Source of the DNA: Natranaerobius thermophilus JW/NM-WN-LF
GTDB lineage: Bacteria; Bacillota; Natranaerobiia; Natranaerobiales; Natranaerobiaceae
Length of the DNA stretch: 64,000 nucleotides
NCBI RefSeq assembly: GCF_000020005.1
Contig: NC_010718.1
Span: forward strand, 1,493,001-1,557,000
Direction: 5' to 3'
Of this stretch, positions 48,244-57,427 are shown piece by piece (position 1 is the stretch's first letter; each line of letters begins with the position of its first letter). The notes beneath the pieces were generated by a model that did not search any database, was not told the DNA's origin, and saw nothing but the letters and a program-made list of their open reading frames with translations. The position numbers were made by a program, and so were the translations under genes.

Positions 48244-48801
48244 ATGCGAAAAAATAAAGACCGGCTGCTAATAATTTTTTTAACTTCCTTGATAGGAATT
48301 GTTATTATTACAGGAGGTTACTTTATTTGGAGGCAGCAAGAAATCATTACCCCAATTGAAAGTTATCTCAACGATCATGAGCAAATTAAAGATTATGAAA
48401 TTATTGAAAGAGATACTAGAGACTTGAAAGTAGTCTTGGAAATTGAGTATACACCCTTTGTAAATACATTTTATCAAGAAATAGATGAGGAACTTTCGGA
48501 ATTAGCCGGTGAGGACGAGCTAGAAATCGAACTAGCCGACAATAAAAGTTCTTCATTGGAAGAAATCAGCTATGAATTGAACTATTTAATCTGGCAGTAT
48601 TCCCATTCTGGTGAATATACAAAGCTCTTAGACAAGCTGGATGAACTTGAACAAGAGTATGCCTTGGATCATATTCAAGTTCACTTAAGCCAGGATGGTT
48701 TTTTTGTACAAATAAGGGATGATAACTCTTATATATGGGAAATAGTCGAGTATCCTACCGGTCTTGGAAAGGATGATTTGACTGATGATAATCGAAGTTA
48801 G
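48244..48801 (+). CDS. Unknown single-pass membrane protein coupled to the FtsH-like gene
   Basis: A short basic start (MRKNKDR) and one hydrophobic helix (about 8-28) place the remaining 155 residues probably outside the cytoplasm. That region is acidic with alternating beta and helix (LKVVLEIEYTPFVNTFYQEI; LEEISYELNYLIWQY; HIQVHLSQDGFFVQIRD). I recognise no family. It overlaps the FtsH-like gene by 17 bases and shares a promoter with it, so a functional pairing (adaptor, inhibitor or substrate) is plausible but unproven. Confidence 0.7.
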   Translation: MRKNKDRLLIIFLTSLIGIVIITGGYFIWRQQEIITPIESYLNDHEQIKDYEIIERDTRDLKVVLEIEYTPFVNTFYQEIDEELSELAGEDELEIELADNKSSSLEEISYELNYLIWQYSHSGEYTKLLDKLDELEQEYALDHIQVHLSQDGFFVQIRDDNSYIWEIVEYPTGLGKDDLTDDNRS

Positions 48802-50269
48802 CATAGGGATTTATATAGCTTTAGTAATCAGCTTTTTTTTGATTGGTATTTCTCCTCAACCTGTTTTGATTAGTGGGGGAATCTTACTAGTCTTTTATTT
48901 CTTGTATACAAGTAAAAACAATGGCAGTAACAGCTTTGGAAGCATTGCCAAAGAAAGTGAAAATGTCCCAGATATAGAATTTCAAGATATTGGCGGACAA
49001 AAGAATGCTGTAACTGAGGTCAAAGAGGCCTTAGAATTTTTGAAATCTAAGGAACAAGCCGATGAACTAGGGATTAGACCTATTAAAGGTTTATTACTTT
49101 CAGGACCGCCTGGAAATGGAAAAACTCTAATAGCCAAAGCAGCTTCTAAATACACCGATTCAGTATTTATTTCAACCTCTGGTAGTGAATTTATTGAGAT
49201 GTATGCAGGTGTAGGGGCAAAACGGGTTAGAAAATTGTTTAAAGAGGCTCGTAAAAAAGCTAGTCGTACCAATAAGAGTAGTGCGGTTATATTCATTGAC
49301 GAGTTAGATGTTTTAGGGGCAAAGCGAGGCAGTCACGGTAGTCATATGGAATATGATCAAACTTTAAACCAATTACTGGTCGAAATGGACGGTTTAGATA
49401 CTGAAACCAATGGAATTGATATATTAATTATGGGAGCAACTAATAGAGTCGACAGTTTAGATCAAGCATTACTGCGACCGGGGAGATTTGACAGAATTGT
49501 AAATGTTGAACTACCCGATAAAGATGGAAGATATGAAATTTTAAAACTTCATGCCCAAAACAAACCTCTAGATGAAAAAGTTGATTTAGAGACTGTTGCC
49601 AGTGAAAGTTTTGGGTTTTCTGGGGCTCATTTGGAAAGTTTAGTAAATGAAACCGCTATTTTAGCTTTGAGGCGCAATAAATCTAAGTTAGAGAAGATAG
49701 ATTTTTCTGATGCCATTGAGAAGATAATTCTAGGTGAAGAATTACCACGTAAACCTTCTAAACGAGAACTAGAGCGGATTGCAATCCATGAGCTAGGTCA
49801 CGGATTTGTGATGGAATTATTGGAACCAGGCTCTGTAGCTAAAATTGCTATATCTAATCGTGGAAAATCTTTGGGTTATACCAGAAGAAGCCCCAGTGGG
49901 GAGCAGTATTTGAAGACCAAATCAGGTTTAGAAAATGAACTGTGCTTTTTACTTGCCGGTAGTAAATTTGAAGAACATTTTTTATCAGATCGTAGCACGG
50001 GTAATCGAGATGACTTTAATAAGGCATTCCAAGTAGCTGATGAAATGATTAAATCTGGAATGTCGTCATTGGGGATAGTGAACTATGAAAAATTACCTCC
50101 TGATGAAATCAACAACACTATTAATCAAATAATTTCTCACAGAGAGGAACAAATTGAGAAGGTTATTGATGAATATGAGCCATTAATACGTGAAATCAAA
50201 AAATTATTAGTTGAAAGAGAATTAATAACAGGAGAAGAATTAAGGGAATTTTTAAAAGGGGCAGCTTAA
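48785..50269 (+). CDS. Small FtsH-like membrane AAA+ zinc protease
   Basis: Two membrane helices (about 5-23 and 27-43) joined by a very short loop replace the larger extracytoplasmic domain of FtsH. The AAA+ domain has Walker A GPPGNGKT (107-114), Walker B VIFIDELD, and the second region of homology with LRPGRFDRIV. The protease domain has HELGH at 335-339 and a likely third ligand in STGNRDDFNKAF. At 494 residues it is shorter than FtsH (over 600). It is probably active, since the key residues are present, but is distinct from standard FtsH. Its stop lies in the terminator stem-loop. Confidence 0.85.
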   Translation: MIIEVSIGIYIALVISFFLIGISPQPVLISGGILLVFYFLYTSKNNGSNSFGSIAKESENVPDIEFQDIGGQKNAVTEVKEALEFLKSKEQADELGIRPIKGLLLSGPPGNGKTLIAKAASKYTDSVFISTSGSEFIEMYAGVGAKRVRKLFKEARKKASRTNKSSAVIFIDELDVLGAKRGSHGSHMEYDQTLNQLLVEMDGLDTETNGIDILIMGATNRVDSLDQALLRPGRFDRIVNVELPDKDGRYEILKLHAQNKPLDEKVDLETVASESFGFSGAHLESLVNETAILALRRNKSKLEKIDFSDAIEKIILGEELPRKPSKRELERIAIHELGHGFVMELLEPGSVAKIAISNRGKSLGYTRRSPSGEQYLKTKSGLENELCFLLAGSKFEEHFLSDRSTGNRDDFNKAFQVADEMIKSGMSSLGIVNYEKLPPDEINNTINQIISHREEQIEKVIDEYEPLIREIKKLLVERELITGEELREFLKGAA

Positions 50270-50289
50270 AAAATAGCTGCTCCTTTCTT
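50258..50289 (+). terminator. Terminator of the FtsH-like gene
   Basis: GGGGCAGCT and AGCTGCTCC (one G-T pair) around an A-rich loop holding the stop codon, then TTTCTTG. Confidence 0.65.
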
Positions 50290-50367
50290 GTATTCAAAGG
50301 AATTTAGGTCTAAAATGATAATTAGAGGTAATTGCATTCAATCAAATATCAAGAGGTGGGTGATCAA

Positions 50368-51588
50368 GTGATAGGAGAAATAATATCAGTAGGCGATGAA
50401 TTATTAGAAGGCCATGTTTTAAATACAAATTCTCAATATTTATCACAGCAATTATTTCAAATAGGTATAAATGTTAAATATCAGCAGACCATAGGGGATG
50501 ATTTTGACAGTTTAGTTTCTGCTTTTAATAATTCCCTCAACCGGTCTGATGTGATTATTTTGACGGGGGGACTCGGGCCTACCAGAGATGATATTACCAA
50601 GGAGGCCGTATCTCGGTCCTTAAATTTAAACCTCCTTTTGGATGAAAATGAATATCAGAGGATTAAGAGTTTTTTTGATCATTTACAAAAAAGAATGAGT
50701 GAAAATAACAAAAAACAAGCATATATACCTGAAGGTGCTGAAGTATTAATTAATCAAATTGGCACTGCTCCTGGAATTTTTATCGAACAAGAAGATAAAA
50801 TAGTAGCTATGCTACCTGGCCCACCCAGGGAGATGAAAACTGTCTTTCTAAACGAGCTAAAACCACGATTGATAAAAAATATTACAGCAGAGGGATATTA
50901 CAAATCTAGTATTATAAAATTGATTGGAATTGGTGAATCTCAAGTAGATGAAATAATCAAAGAAATTAAAATACCTAACTGTGAGATAGTCCCCTTAGCA
51001 CTAAGGCATCAAGTACATTTGATTTTAAAATCCTATTCCCAGAACCAAATAACTGCTGAAGAACAGTTAAAACGATTAGAAAATATGTTACAACACAAAC
51101 TATCATCTTTTATCTGGGGACGAGATGATGATAAATTAGAAGAGATTGTTGTGAATACTTTAAAAGACAAAGGATTGTCTTTAGCAGTAGCCGAATCTAT
51201 GACCGGGGGATTGATCGCAGGAAAGTTAACTGATGTATCAGGCGCTAGCAATGTATTTCATGGCGGTGTTGTAGCCTATACAGAAGATGCAAAGTTGAAT
51301 TCATTGACTGTTAGCCAAAAAGTCCTTGAGAAATACTCTCACGTCAGTGAGGAAACTAGTTATGAACTGGCAAAACAAATAAGAGAAAAATTTAACACTG
51401 ATATTGGTTTGGGAATAACAGGTTATGCTGGACCTGAAGGAGAACGAGTAGGATTGTTCCATACGGTGATAGTGGGGAGTACTGGGAAGAGACATTTATC
51501 TAGAATTTTACCAGGAGGTAGAACTGATATAAAAAAGGGAGCTGTCATACAATCACTGAATGAATTGAGAAAATTTTTGTCAGACTAA
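50368..51588 (+). CDS. cinA: CinA: competence/damage-inducible protein, nicotinamide-nucleotide amidase family
   Basis: The N-terminal MoaB-like domain (GEIISVGDELLEGHVLNTN, then ILTGGLGPTRDDITKEA and AMLPGPPREM) and the C-terminal CinA amidase domain (AVAESMTGGLIAGKLTDVSG, GLGITGYAGPEG) are both intact. Family members hydrolyse ADP-ribose-type or NMN pyridine nucleotides; the link to recA is positional. GTG 50368 follows GAGGTGGGTG. Length 406, normal. Confidence 0.93.
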   Translation: MIGEIISVGDELLEGHVLNTNSQYLSQQLFQIGINVKYQQTIGDDFDSLVSAFNNSLNRSDVIILTGGLGPTRDDITKEAVSRSLNLNLLLDENEYQRIKSFFDHLQKRMSENNKKQAYIPEGAEVLINQIGTAPGIFIEQEDKIVAMLPGPPREMKTVFLNELKPRLIKNITAEGYYKSSIIKLIGIGESQVDEIIKEIKIPNCEIVPLALRHQVHLILKSYSQNQITAEEQLKRLENMLQHKLSSFIWGRDDDKLEEIVVNTLKDKGLSLAVAESMTGGLIAGKLTDVSGASNVFHGGVVAYTEDAKLNSLTVSQKVLEKYSHVSEETSYELAKQIREKFNTDIGLGITGYAGPEGERVGLFHTVIVGSTGKRHLSRILPGGRTDIKKGAVIQSLNELRKFLSD

Positions 51589-51633
51589 ATAAAGATACTT
51601 ATAATACAAAATAATTAAGCAGGTGAACGTATA

Positions 51634-53034
51634 ATGAACAATCCTACTAGAAAAAAAACTTCTATTTATCTTAAACTGTTCTTAATAACAACTTTTGTAG
51701 GTCTGCTTTTTGTGACTTTTTTAAGTCCATCAACATATAATTTAGGTCCTTTTATGGTGGAATTAAGGCTTCAACTGTTAGATCATGGTTTGACCACAGT
51801 TGATATTTCACCGGTAGGAGAAATTAGTGCTAGAACTCACCTACCTCCCGTAAAGTTATTAATTGACTTAGAAAGTATGGATTTAGACCAATTATCTGAT
51901 ATAATTGCAACAGCTCCTCAGGAAGAGTTAGTAGAAGAGATAGAGAGTCAAGTATACTCAATCATAAGATCCTTTGTGACTAAATTGCTAGTATTATCTG
52001 TCATTGGGGGATTTGTTGGTGCTATCATAGGAGGGTTCCGCACTCCAAAATATCTTTTAACAGGTGTTGGATTTGCTGTGCTGGTCACTGGAATCCTTAT
52101 GGCTATGACCTTTGGTACATACGATATCATGGCCTTTGAGAATCCTGAATTTGATGGGGCTCTACAAGCATTTCCCTGGATGATGGGAGTTGTGGAAGAT
52201 AGTTTGAGAGCTTTAGACGATGTTTCTGCCCAGTTACAAGCCTTGAGTGAAAATTTATTTACTTTTTTTCAAAGAATTGAAGAATTACAAGGTTTCGATT
52301 TTATAGAGGGAGAGTATCAAATTCTTCATATATCTGATATCCATAACAATCCAGCAAGTTACGACTTGGTAGATAGGATGGTGGCAAGTTTCGGAATTGA
52401 CATGATAATTGATACAGGTGATATTACCGATTATGGCTCACCTATTGAAGCTGAATTAGCTTCAGAAGTTTCAAGATTACCGGTTCCTTATGTGTTAATT
52501 CCAGGAAACCATGATTCTCCTCAAGTTATCCAACGACTGAGAGAGATAGATAATGTTTATGTGGTAGAAGATCAAGCCATCCTGGAAATCTTAGATTTTA
52601 AAATTGCAGGGATTGCAGACCCCGCTTCCGAATCAACAGCTATGGAAGTACCAAGTGAAGAAGTTTTAGATGATTATGCAAAAAGACTAGCTGAAACCGT
52701 GGAAGAATCTGGCGAACAACCTGATATAATTGGAGCTCACCATCCTCATATTGCTAGACAACTTGAACTCGCACCGACTATTCTAACAGGTCATACTCAT
52801 CTACCCGAGGTGGAAATAGTTGAAAATGACGATCCTATATTGGTTTCTAATGCAGGAACTACTGGAGCTGCTGGAATTAGGGGGATTGAAGCGGGTGGTG
52901 ATATTCCATATAGTTTAGTTGTCCTTCATTTCAATGCTGATAAGCAGCCTATTGCTGCAGATCTGATTAAAGTTAGACATTTAGAATCAGGTTATAGGGT
53001 TGAAAGGTTTGTAGTTGAAGAATATTTACGATAA
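51634..53034 (+). CDS. Membrane metallophosphoesterase
   Basis: Three hydrophobic segments (about 12-32, 110-133, 140-160) precede a calcineurin-like phosphoesterase domain from about 225, with HISDIHNNPASYDLV, MIIDTGDITDYGS, LIPGNHDSP, GAHHPHIA and LTGHTHLPEV providing all metal ligands. The catalytic domain probably faces outward. The substrate is unknown; cell-wall or lipid phosphates are possible. It lies between cinA and recA, where Bacillus has other genes, so this is a lineage-specific insertion. A GGAGG-like AGCAGGTGAA precedes the ATG. Confidence 0.85.
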   Translation: MNNPTRKKTSIYLKLFLITTFVGLLFVTFLSPSTYNLGPFMVELRLQLLDHGLTTVDISPVGEISARTHLPPVKLLIDLESMDLDQLSDIIATAPQEELVEEIESQVYSIIRSFVTKLLVLSVIGGFVGAIIGGFRTPKYLLTGVGFAVLVTGILMAMTFGTYDIMAFENPEFDGALQAFPWMMGVVEDSLRALDDVSAQLQALSENLFTFFQRIEELQGFDFIEGEYQILHISDIHNNPASYDLVDRMVASFGIDMIIDTGDITDYGSPIEAELASEVSRLPVPYVLIPGNHDSPQVIQRLREIDNVYVVEDQAILEILDFKIAGIADPASESTAMEVPSEEVLDDYAKRLAETVEESGEQPDIIGAHHPHIARQLELAPTILTGHTHLPEVEIVENDDPILVSNAGTTGAAGIRGIEAGGDIPYSLVVLHFNADKQPIAADLIKVRHLESGYRVERFVVEEYLR

Positions 53035-53056
53035 AATTGTGATATAAGGAGGATAT

Positions 53057-53085
53057 TTGACTATAAAGGTAGAATTTTCTATTAT
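53057..53085 (+). promoter_or_regulatory. Promoter of recA
   Basis: TTGACT (53057-53062) and TATTAT (53080-53085) with 17-base spacing. No LexA-type GAAC-N4-GTTC box is visible nearby. Confidence 0.65.
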
Positions 53086-53137
53086 TCATGTAAACTCCTT
53101 AATAATAACTATACCTTAGACTGTATTAAAATTAAGC

Positions 53138-53175
53138 TTGAATGTTGATAACTGTAAAATTTCAATTTCACAGCT
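53138..53175 (+). repeat. Dispersed intergenic repeat, copy b (recA 5' untranslated region)
   Basis: TTGAATGTTGATAACTGTAA (53138-53157) is identical over 20 bases to copy c at 57770. It lies between the recA promoter and start codon and can form an imperfect hairpin with AATTTCACAG downstream. Confidence 0.7.
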
Positions 53176-53215
53176 TTTCTGAGATAGTAATTTAATGAAA
53201 CGGGAGGGGAAGTTT

Positions 53216-54310
53216 ATGGAAAAACAAAAAGCTTTAGATATGGCTTTGTCCCAGATAGAAAAGCAGTTTGGTAAAGGTTCTATTATGAAACTGGGAGAAA
53301 GTAATGCTAAAATGAATGTGGAAGTTATTCCTACAGGAGCATTATCTTTAGATATTGCATTAGGGATTGGAGGATTACCTAGAGGTAGGGTGGTTGAAGT
53401 TTACGGCCCAGAATCCTCTGGTAAAACAACTGTGGCCCTTCATGCGGTAGCAGAAGCTCAGAAAAACGGTGGGAATGCCGCTTTTATTGATGCAGAACAC
53501 GCATTAGACCCTGCTTATGCTCGTAACTTGGGAGTTAATATTGACGAATTGTTGGTTTCACAACCAGATACAGGCGAGCAGGCCTTAGAAATAGCTGAAT
53601 CCCTAGTAAGAAGTGGGGCTATAGATGTGATTGTGGTAGATTCTGTGGCTGCTCTGGTTCCCAAGGCCGAAATTGAAGGGGAAATGGGAGATTCTCATGT
53701 AGGCTTACAAGCTAGATTAATGTCTCAGGCACTGCGAAAACTGTCAGGTTCTATTAGGAAGTCACGAACTACTGCCGTCTTTATTAATCAGATTAGGGAA
53801 AAAGTTGGAGTTATGTTTGGAAATCCTGAAACTACACCGGGGGGACGAGCTTTAAAGTTCTACTCTTCTGTCAGGATAGAGGTTAGAAGAATTGAATCTT
53901 TGAAAAAAGGTAATGACATTATTGGAAATAGAACCAGGGGCAAAGTAGTTAAAAACAAAGTAGCACCTCCATTTAAAAAAGCAGAATTTGACATAATGTA
54001 TGGTGAGGGGATTTCCAAGGAAAGTAATATCTTGGACTTAGCCAGTGAATTAAATATTGTCACTAAGAGTGGACCTTGGTATTCCTATGGAGAAGACCGC
54101 TTAGGACAGGGTAAAGAAAATGCCAGAAATTACCTAAGAGATAATCCTGATATAGCTGAGGCCATCGAACTACAGATTTTGGACAATTATAACTTAGGGA
54201 CCAACAATCAACAAGATCAAGGTCAAGAAAGTGAAGAACAAACCAAAAGTTCTAACAAAGATGCTAAAGAAACTACTGGCAAAAAAACTACCAAGTCAAA
54301 CAAGGCCTGA
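53216..54310 (+). CDS. recA: Recombinase RecA
   Basis: RecA forms filaments on single-stranded DNA, drives strand exchange and triggers SOS cleavage. The chain shows the start [19 protein letters not shown], Walker [10 protein letters not shown], Walker [20 protein letters not shown], the loop 2 region and the [16 protein letters not shown] segment. Length 364. The C-terminus is a Gln/Lys/Thr-rich tail that is longer than in many Firmicutes. ATG 53216 follows GGGAGGGG. recX follows after five bases. Confidence 0.98.
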   Translation: MEKQKALDMALSQIEKQFGKGSIMKLGESNAKMNVEVIPTGALSLDIALGIGGLPRGRVVEVYGPESSGKTTVALHAVAEAQKNGGNAAFIDAEHALDPAYARNLGVNIDELLVSQPDTGEQALEIAESLVRSGAIDVIVVDSVAALVPKAEIEGEMGDSHVGLQARLMSQALRKLSGSIRKSRTTAVFINQIREKVGVMFGNPETTPGGRALKFYSSVRIEVRRIESLKKGNDIIGNRTRGKVVKNKVAPPFKKAEFDIMYGEGISKESNILDLASELNIVTKSGPWYSYGEDRLGQGKENARNYLRDNPDIAEAIELQILDNYNLGTNNQQDQGQESEEQTKSSNKDAKETTGKKTTKSNKA

Positions 54311-54315
54311 TTTAA

Positions 54316-54774
54316 ATGTGTGATGAAAACAAGCACTATGAACAAGCTTTAAACCAAAGTTTTAAATATCTATCTATTCGTCCTAGATCACAGAAAGAAA
54401 TCTTTCAATACTTAATGCAAAAAAATTATCCACGAGGGACCGTAGAAGTAGTTTTAAATAGGTTAATGGAGCTTGGATATATTGATGATGAATACTTTGC
54501 TAACAGTTTTGCTGAAGAAAAAGTTATTTTATCAAACAATCCCATTGGACCGTACAAGCTCAAGTATGAGCTGGCTAAAAAGGGGATTTCTGGTGAAATA
54601 ATTGATCAAGTGATAGCGCAATACTTTGAAGATGAACAAAGCTTGGCCCAGTTGGCTTTCCAAAAAAAATATCCCCAAGAAGATTTAGAACATGATGATT
54701 TAATTAAAGCAGCCAAATACTTAGAAAGAAGAGGCTTTTCCTATGAAATCATTCGCAGTGTTGTATTTTCTTGA
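54316..54774 (+). CDS. recX: Regulatory protein RecX
   Basis: RecX limits RecA filament extension. The 152-residue product is built of three-helix repeats (ALNQSFKYLSIRPRSQKEI, then ELGYIDDEYFANSFAEEK and LKYELAKKGISGEIIDQVI), the known RecX architecture; it is at the short end of the range. Being next to recA supports the call. The TGA stop overlaps the -35 box of the rny promoter. Confidence 0.9.
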   Translation: MCDENKHYEQALNQSFKYLSIRPRSQKEIFQYLMQKNYPRGTVEVVLNRLMELGYIDDEYFANSFAEEKVILSNNPIGPYKLKYELAKKGISGEIIDQVIAQYFEDEQSLAQLAFQKKYPQEDLEHDDLIKAAKYLERRGFSYEIIRSVVFS

Positions 54775-54799
54775 CATAAGATGAAAATAGGGATACAAT
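54771..54799 (+). promoter_or_regulatory. Promoter of rny
   Basis: A consensus TTGACA (54771-54776) and TACAAT (54794-54799) at 17-base spacing; the -35 overlaps the recX stop codon. A leader of roughly 110 bases precedes the coding region. Confidence 0.8.
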
Positions 54800-54916
54800 T
54801 TAATAGATGTATACTTTGCTGGCCCTCCTGACTGCCTTAATCTCTTAATTCACATAAAGAAAACAGCTGTGTTAGTTATTAATTCAGCAATACAGCAGAA
54901 GCAGGAGGTGAGTTAA

Positions 54917-56461
54917 ATTAACGGTTTAATCAATATACTGTTACCAGTAGTAGGTGCAGGAGCAACAGGAATATTAGTCGGCTATTTAGTGAGAAAAATG
55001 ATCGCTGAAGCCAAAATAACCTCCGCTGAGGAGGCTGCCGATAAAATCATCGAAGATGCCAAAAAGCAAGGAGAGTCTATGAAAAGAGAAGCTCTTCTTG
55101 AGGCAAAAGAAGAAATCCACACTCAAAGAAATGAACTTGAAAAGGAAACTCGTGAAAGAAGAAATGAAATCCAAAGATTTGAAAGAAAGCTAGAACAAAA
55201 GGAAGAATCTCTTTCTAAACAACAGAAACAATTAGAACAAAAAGAAAAAGAGATTGCCCAAAAAGACGAAAAAATCACTAATAAGGAACAAGAATTAGAG
55301 AAAATTTATCAACAACAGGTAGAGGAACTTGAAAACTTGTCTGGACTAACTACTCAAGAAGCAAAAGACATGCTATTGAATAGAGTTAGGGAAGACATAA
55401 GCCATGAAACGGCTATGATGATTAAAGAGATGGAAAGCCGTGCCAAGGAAGAGGCTGATAAAAAGGCCAGAGAAATTATTACTACAGCAATTCAAAGATG
55501 TGCTGTTGACCATGTAGCCGAGTCTACAGTATCCGTAGTTTCATTGCCCAATGATGAAATGAAAGGTAGAATCATAGGCCGAGAAGGCCGTAATATCAGA
55601 ACATTAGAGACTTTAACTGGTATTGATTTGATCATAGATGATACACCTGAAGCCGTTATTCTATCAGGATTTGATCCCATCCGACGTGAAATTGCTAGAC
55701 TGGCACTAGAGAAATTGGTGTCTGATGGGCGTATTCATCCCGCTCGAATAGAGGAAATGGTAGAAAAAGCTCAAAAAGAAGTAGATGAGCAAATAAGAGA
55801 AGAAGGTGAACAAGCTACCTTAGATACAGGAGTACATGGATTACATTCCGAGCTAATTAAATTACTTGGAAGATTAAAATTCAGAACCAGCTATGGTCAA
55901 AATGTCCTTAATCACTCTATTGAAGTTGCTCGCCTGTGTGGCGTAATGGCTCACGAGTTGGGAACCGATGTAAATACGGCCAAAAGAGCCGGGTTACTTC
56001 ACGATATTGGTAAAGCTGTAGATCATGAATATGAAGGTCCTCATGTCACGATAGGTGCCGAATTAGGTAAAAAATACGGTGAATCATCTAATGTATTACA
56101 TGCCATTGCAACTCATCACGGTGATGAAGAACCGGAAACAATCGAAGCAGTGTTAGTACAAGCAGCTGATGCTATTTCAGCCGCTAGACCAGGTGCTAGA
56201 AGAGAAACTCTAGAATCTTATATTAAGAGACTTGAGAAATTAGAAGAGATAGCAGACTCTTATAAAAGTGTTGAAAAAGCATATGCAATTCAAGCTGGTC
56301 GGGAAGTTAGAATTATGGTTAAACCCGAACAGGCCGATGATGAAACAAGTATTAACTTAGCACGTGATATTTCTAAACAAATTGAAGCAGAACTAGACTA
56401 TCCTGGACAGATAAAAATAACCGTAATAAGAGAAACCAGAGCTGTAGAATATGCTAAATAA
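54917..56461 (+). CDS. rny: Ribonuclease Y, apparent ATT start codon
   Basis: RNase Y is the membrane-anchored endonuclease that starts mRNA decay in Firmicutes. The chain has an N-terminal membrane helix ([20 protein letters not shown]), a long coiled coil (about 30-190), a KH domain ([17 protein letters not shown]) and an HD domain ([17 protein letters not shown]). The membrane helix is encoded in frame upstream of the first GTG (54989), but the only codon near the strong AGGAGGTG (54903-54910) is ATT at 54917, six bases away; an in-frame TAA sits just before it. Starting there gives 514 residues and the N-terminus NGLIN... expected of the family. Confidence 0.9.
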   Translation: MNGLINILLPVVGAGATGILVGYLVRKMIAEAKITSAEEAADKIIEDAKKQGESMKREALLEAKEEIHTQRNELEKETRERRNEIQRFERKLEQKEESLSKQQKQLEQKEKEIAQKDEKITNKEQELEKIYQQQVEELENLSGLTTQEAKDMLLNRVREDISHETAMMIKEMESRAKEEADKKAREIITTAIQRCAVDHVAESTVSVVSLPNDEMKGRIIGREGRNIRTLETLTGIDLIIDDTPEAVILSGFDPIRREIARLALEKLVSDGRIHPARIEEMVEKAQKEVDEQIREEGEQATLDTGVHGLHSELIKLLGRLKFRTSYGQNVLNHSIEVARLCGVMAHELGTDVNTAKRAGLLHDIGKAVDHEYEGPHVTIGAELGKKYGESSNVLHAIATHHGDEEPETIEAVLVQAADAISAARPGARRETLESYIKRLEKLEEIADSYKSVEKAYAIQAGREVRIMVKPEQADDETSINLARDISKQIEAELDYPGQIKITVIRETRAVEYAK

Positions 56462-56472
56462 ATCATGCATAT

Positions 56473-56497
56473 ATAAGTGTCCCTTCGGGGACACTTA
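56473..56497 (+). terminator. Hairpin between rny and ymdB
   Basis: AAGTGTCCC and GGGACACTT close a stable UUCG tetraloop (C-UUCG-G). The tail is weak (ATTGTATTT), so it may be partial termination or an mRNA-stabilising hairpin. Confidence 0.65.
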
Positions 56498-56539
56498 TTG
56501 TATTTGGATTATTTTAGGAGGATTTAGGAGGATATGAAT

Positions 56540-57331
56540 ATGAAAGATGTAAAAGTGCTAATAATAGGGGATATAGTTGGTAGACCTGGAAGATATTGCC
56601 TGAGAGATTTGTTACCTAAAATTCAGGAGAACTATGAAATTGATTTTACTATTGCTAATGGGGAGAATGCTGCAGCTGGCAAAGGAATCACTAAAAAGGC
56701 TATGAATAGCTTATTAGAAAGTGGAGTTGACCTAATAACCTCGGGTAACCATATCTGGGATAAAAAAGAAATCTTTAAATTTATTGACGAAGAGAGAAGT
56801 ATAATTAGACCTGCTAACTTTCCACCTGGTAATCCGGGAAATGGTCATCAAATTATAGAAACAAATTCAGTTAATATCGGTGTCATCAATTTATCTGGAA
56901 GAGTTTTTATGTCTTCTATAGATTGTCCCTTTCAAAAAGGAAAAGAAATTATTGACAAAATTACCCATGATTGTAATATAATAATTATAGATTTTCATGC
57001 AGAAGCAACTTCTGAAAAAATGGCCTTAGCACGTTATTTTGATGGTAAAGTATCTGCAATTATAGGTACTCATACTCATATCCAAACTGCTGATGAACAA
57101 GTACTACCAGCTGGGACTGGATATATCACCGATGTAGGAATGACTGGACCTTACGAATCTATTTTAGGTGTTGAGTCTCAGGCAGTAATTGATAATTTTA
57201 TAACGGGGATTCCTACAAAATTTGAAGTAGCCGAAGGGAAAGTACAATTTAATGGTGTGGTAGTTCACTTGGACTCTGATAACGGTATCTGTAAAAAAAT
57301 TGAGCGTATCCAGGATTTACATGAATTTTAA
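56540..57331 (+). CDS. ymdB: YmdB-type metallophosphoesterase (cyclic nucleotide phosphodiesterase family)
   Basis: YmdB of B. subtilis hydrolyses 2',3'- and 3',5'-cyclic nucleotides and affects biofilm and motility choice; it is encoded beside rny there too. Metal motifs are IIGDIVGRPGR, ANGENAAAGKG, SGNHIWDKKE, DFHAEATSEK and IGTHTHIQTADEQ. Length 263. Two AGGAGG sites lie in tandem (56517 and 56526); the second is eight bases before ATG 56540, which I use rather than ATG 56534. Confidence 0.93.
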   Translation: MKDVKVLIIGDIVGRPGRYCLRDLLPKIQENYEIDFTIANGENAAAGKGITKKAMNSLLESGVDLITSGNHIWDKKEIFKFIDEERSIIRPANFPPGNPGNGHQIIETNSVNIGVINLSGRVFMSSIDCPFQKGKEIIDKITHDCNIIIIDFHAEATSEKMALARYFDGKVSAIIGTHTHIQTADEQVLPAGTGYITDVGMTGPYESILGVESQAVIDNFITGIPTKFEVAEGKVQFNGVVVHLDSDNGICKKIERIQDLHEF

Positions 57332-57427
57332 ATTTTTTAGATAAAAAAAAGGAATTTTTAGGTTTTTGTAGAAATGAATTCAGCGTAGGAAAAAATACTA
57401 TAACATATCTTATAGGAGGTTTGATCA

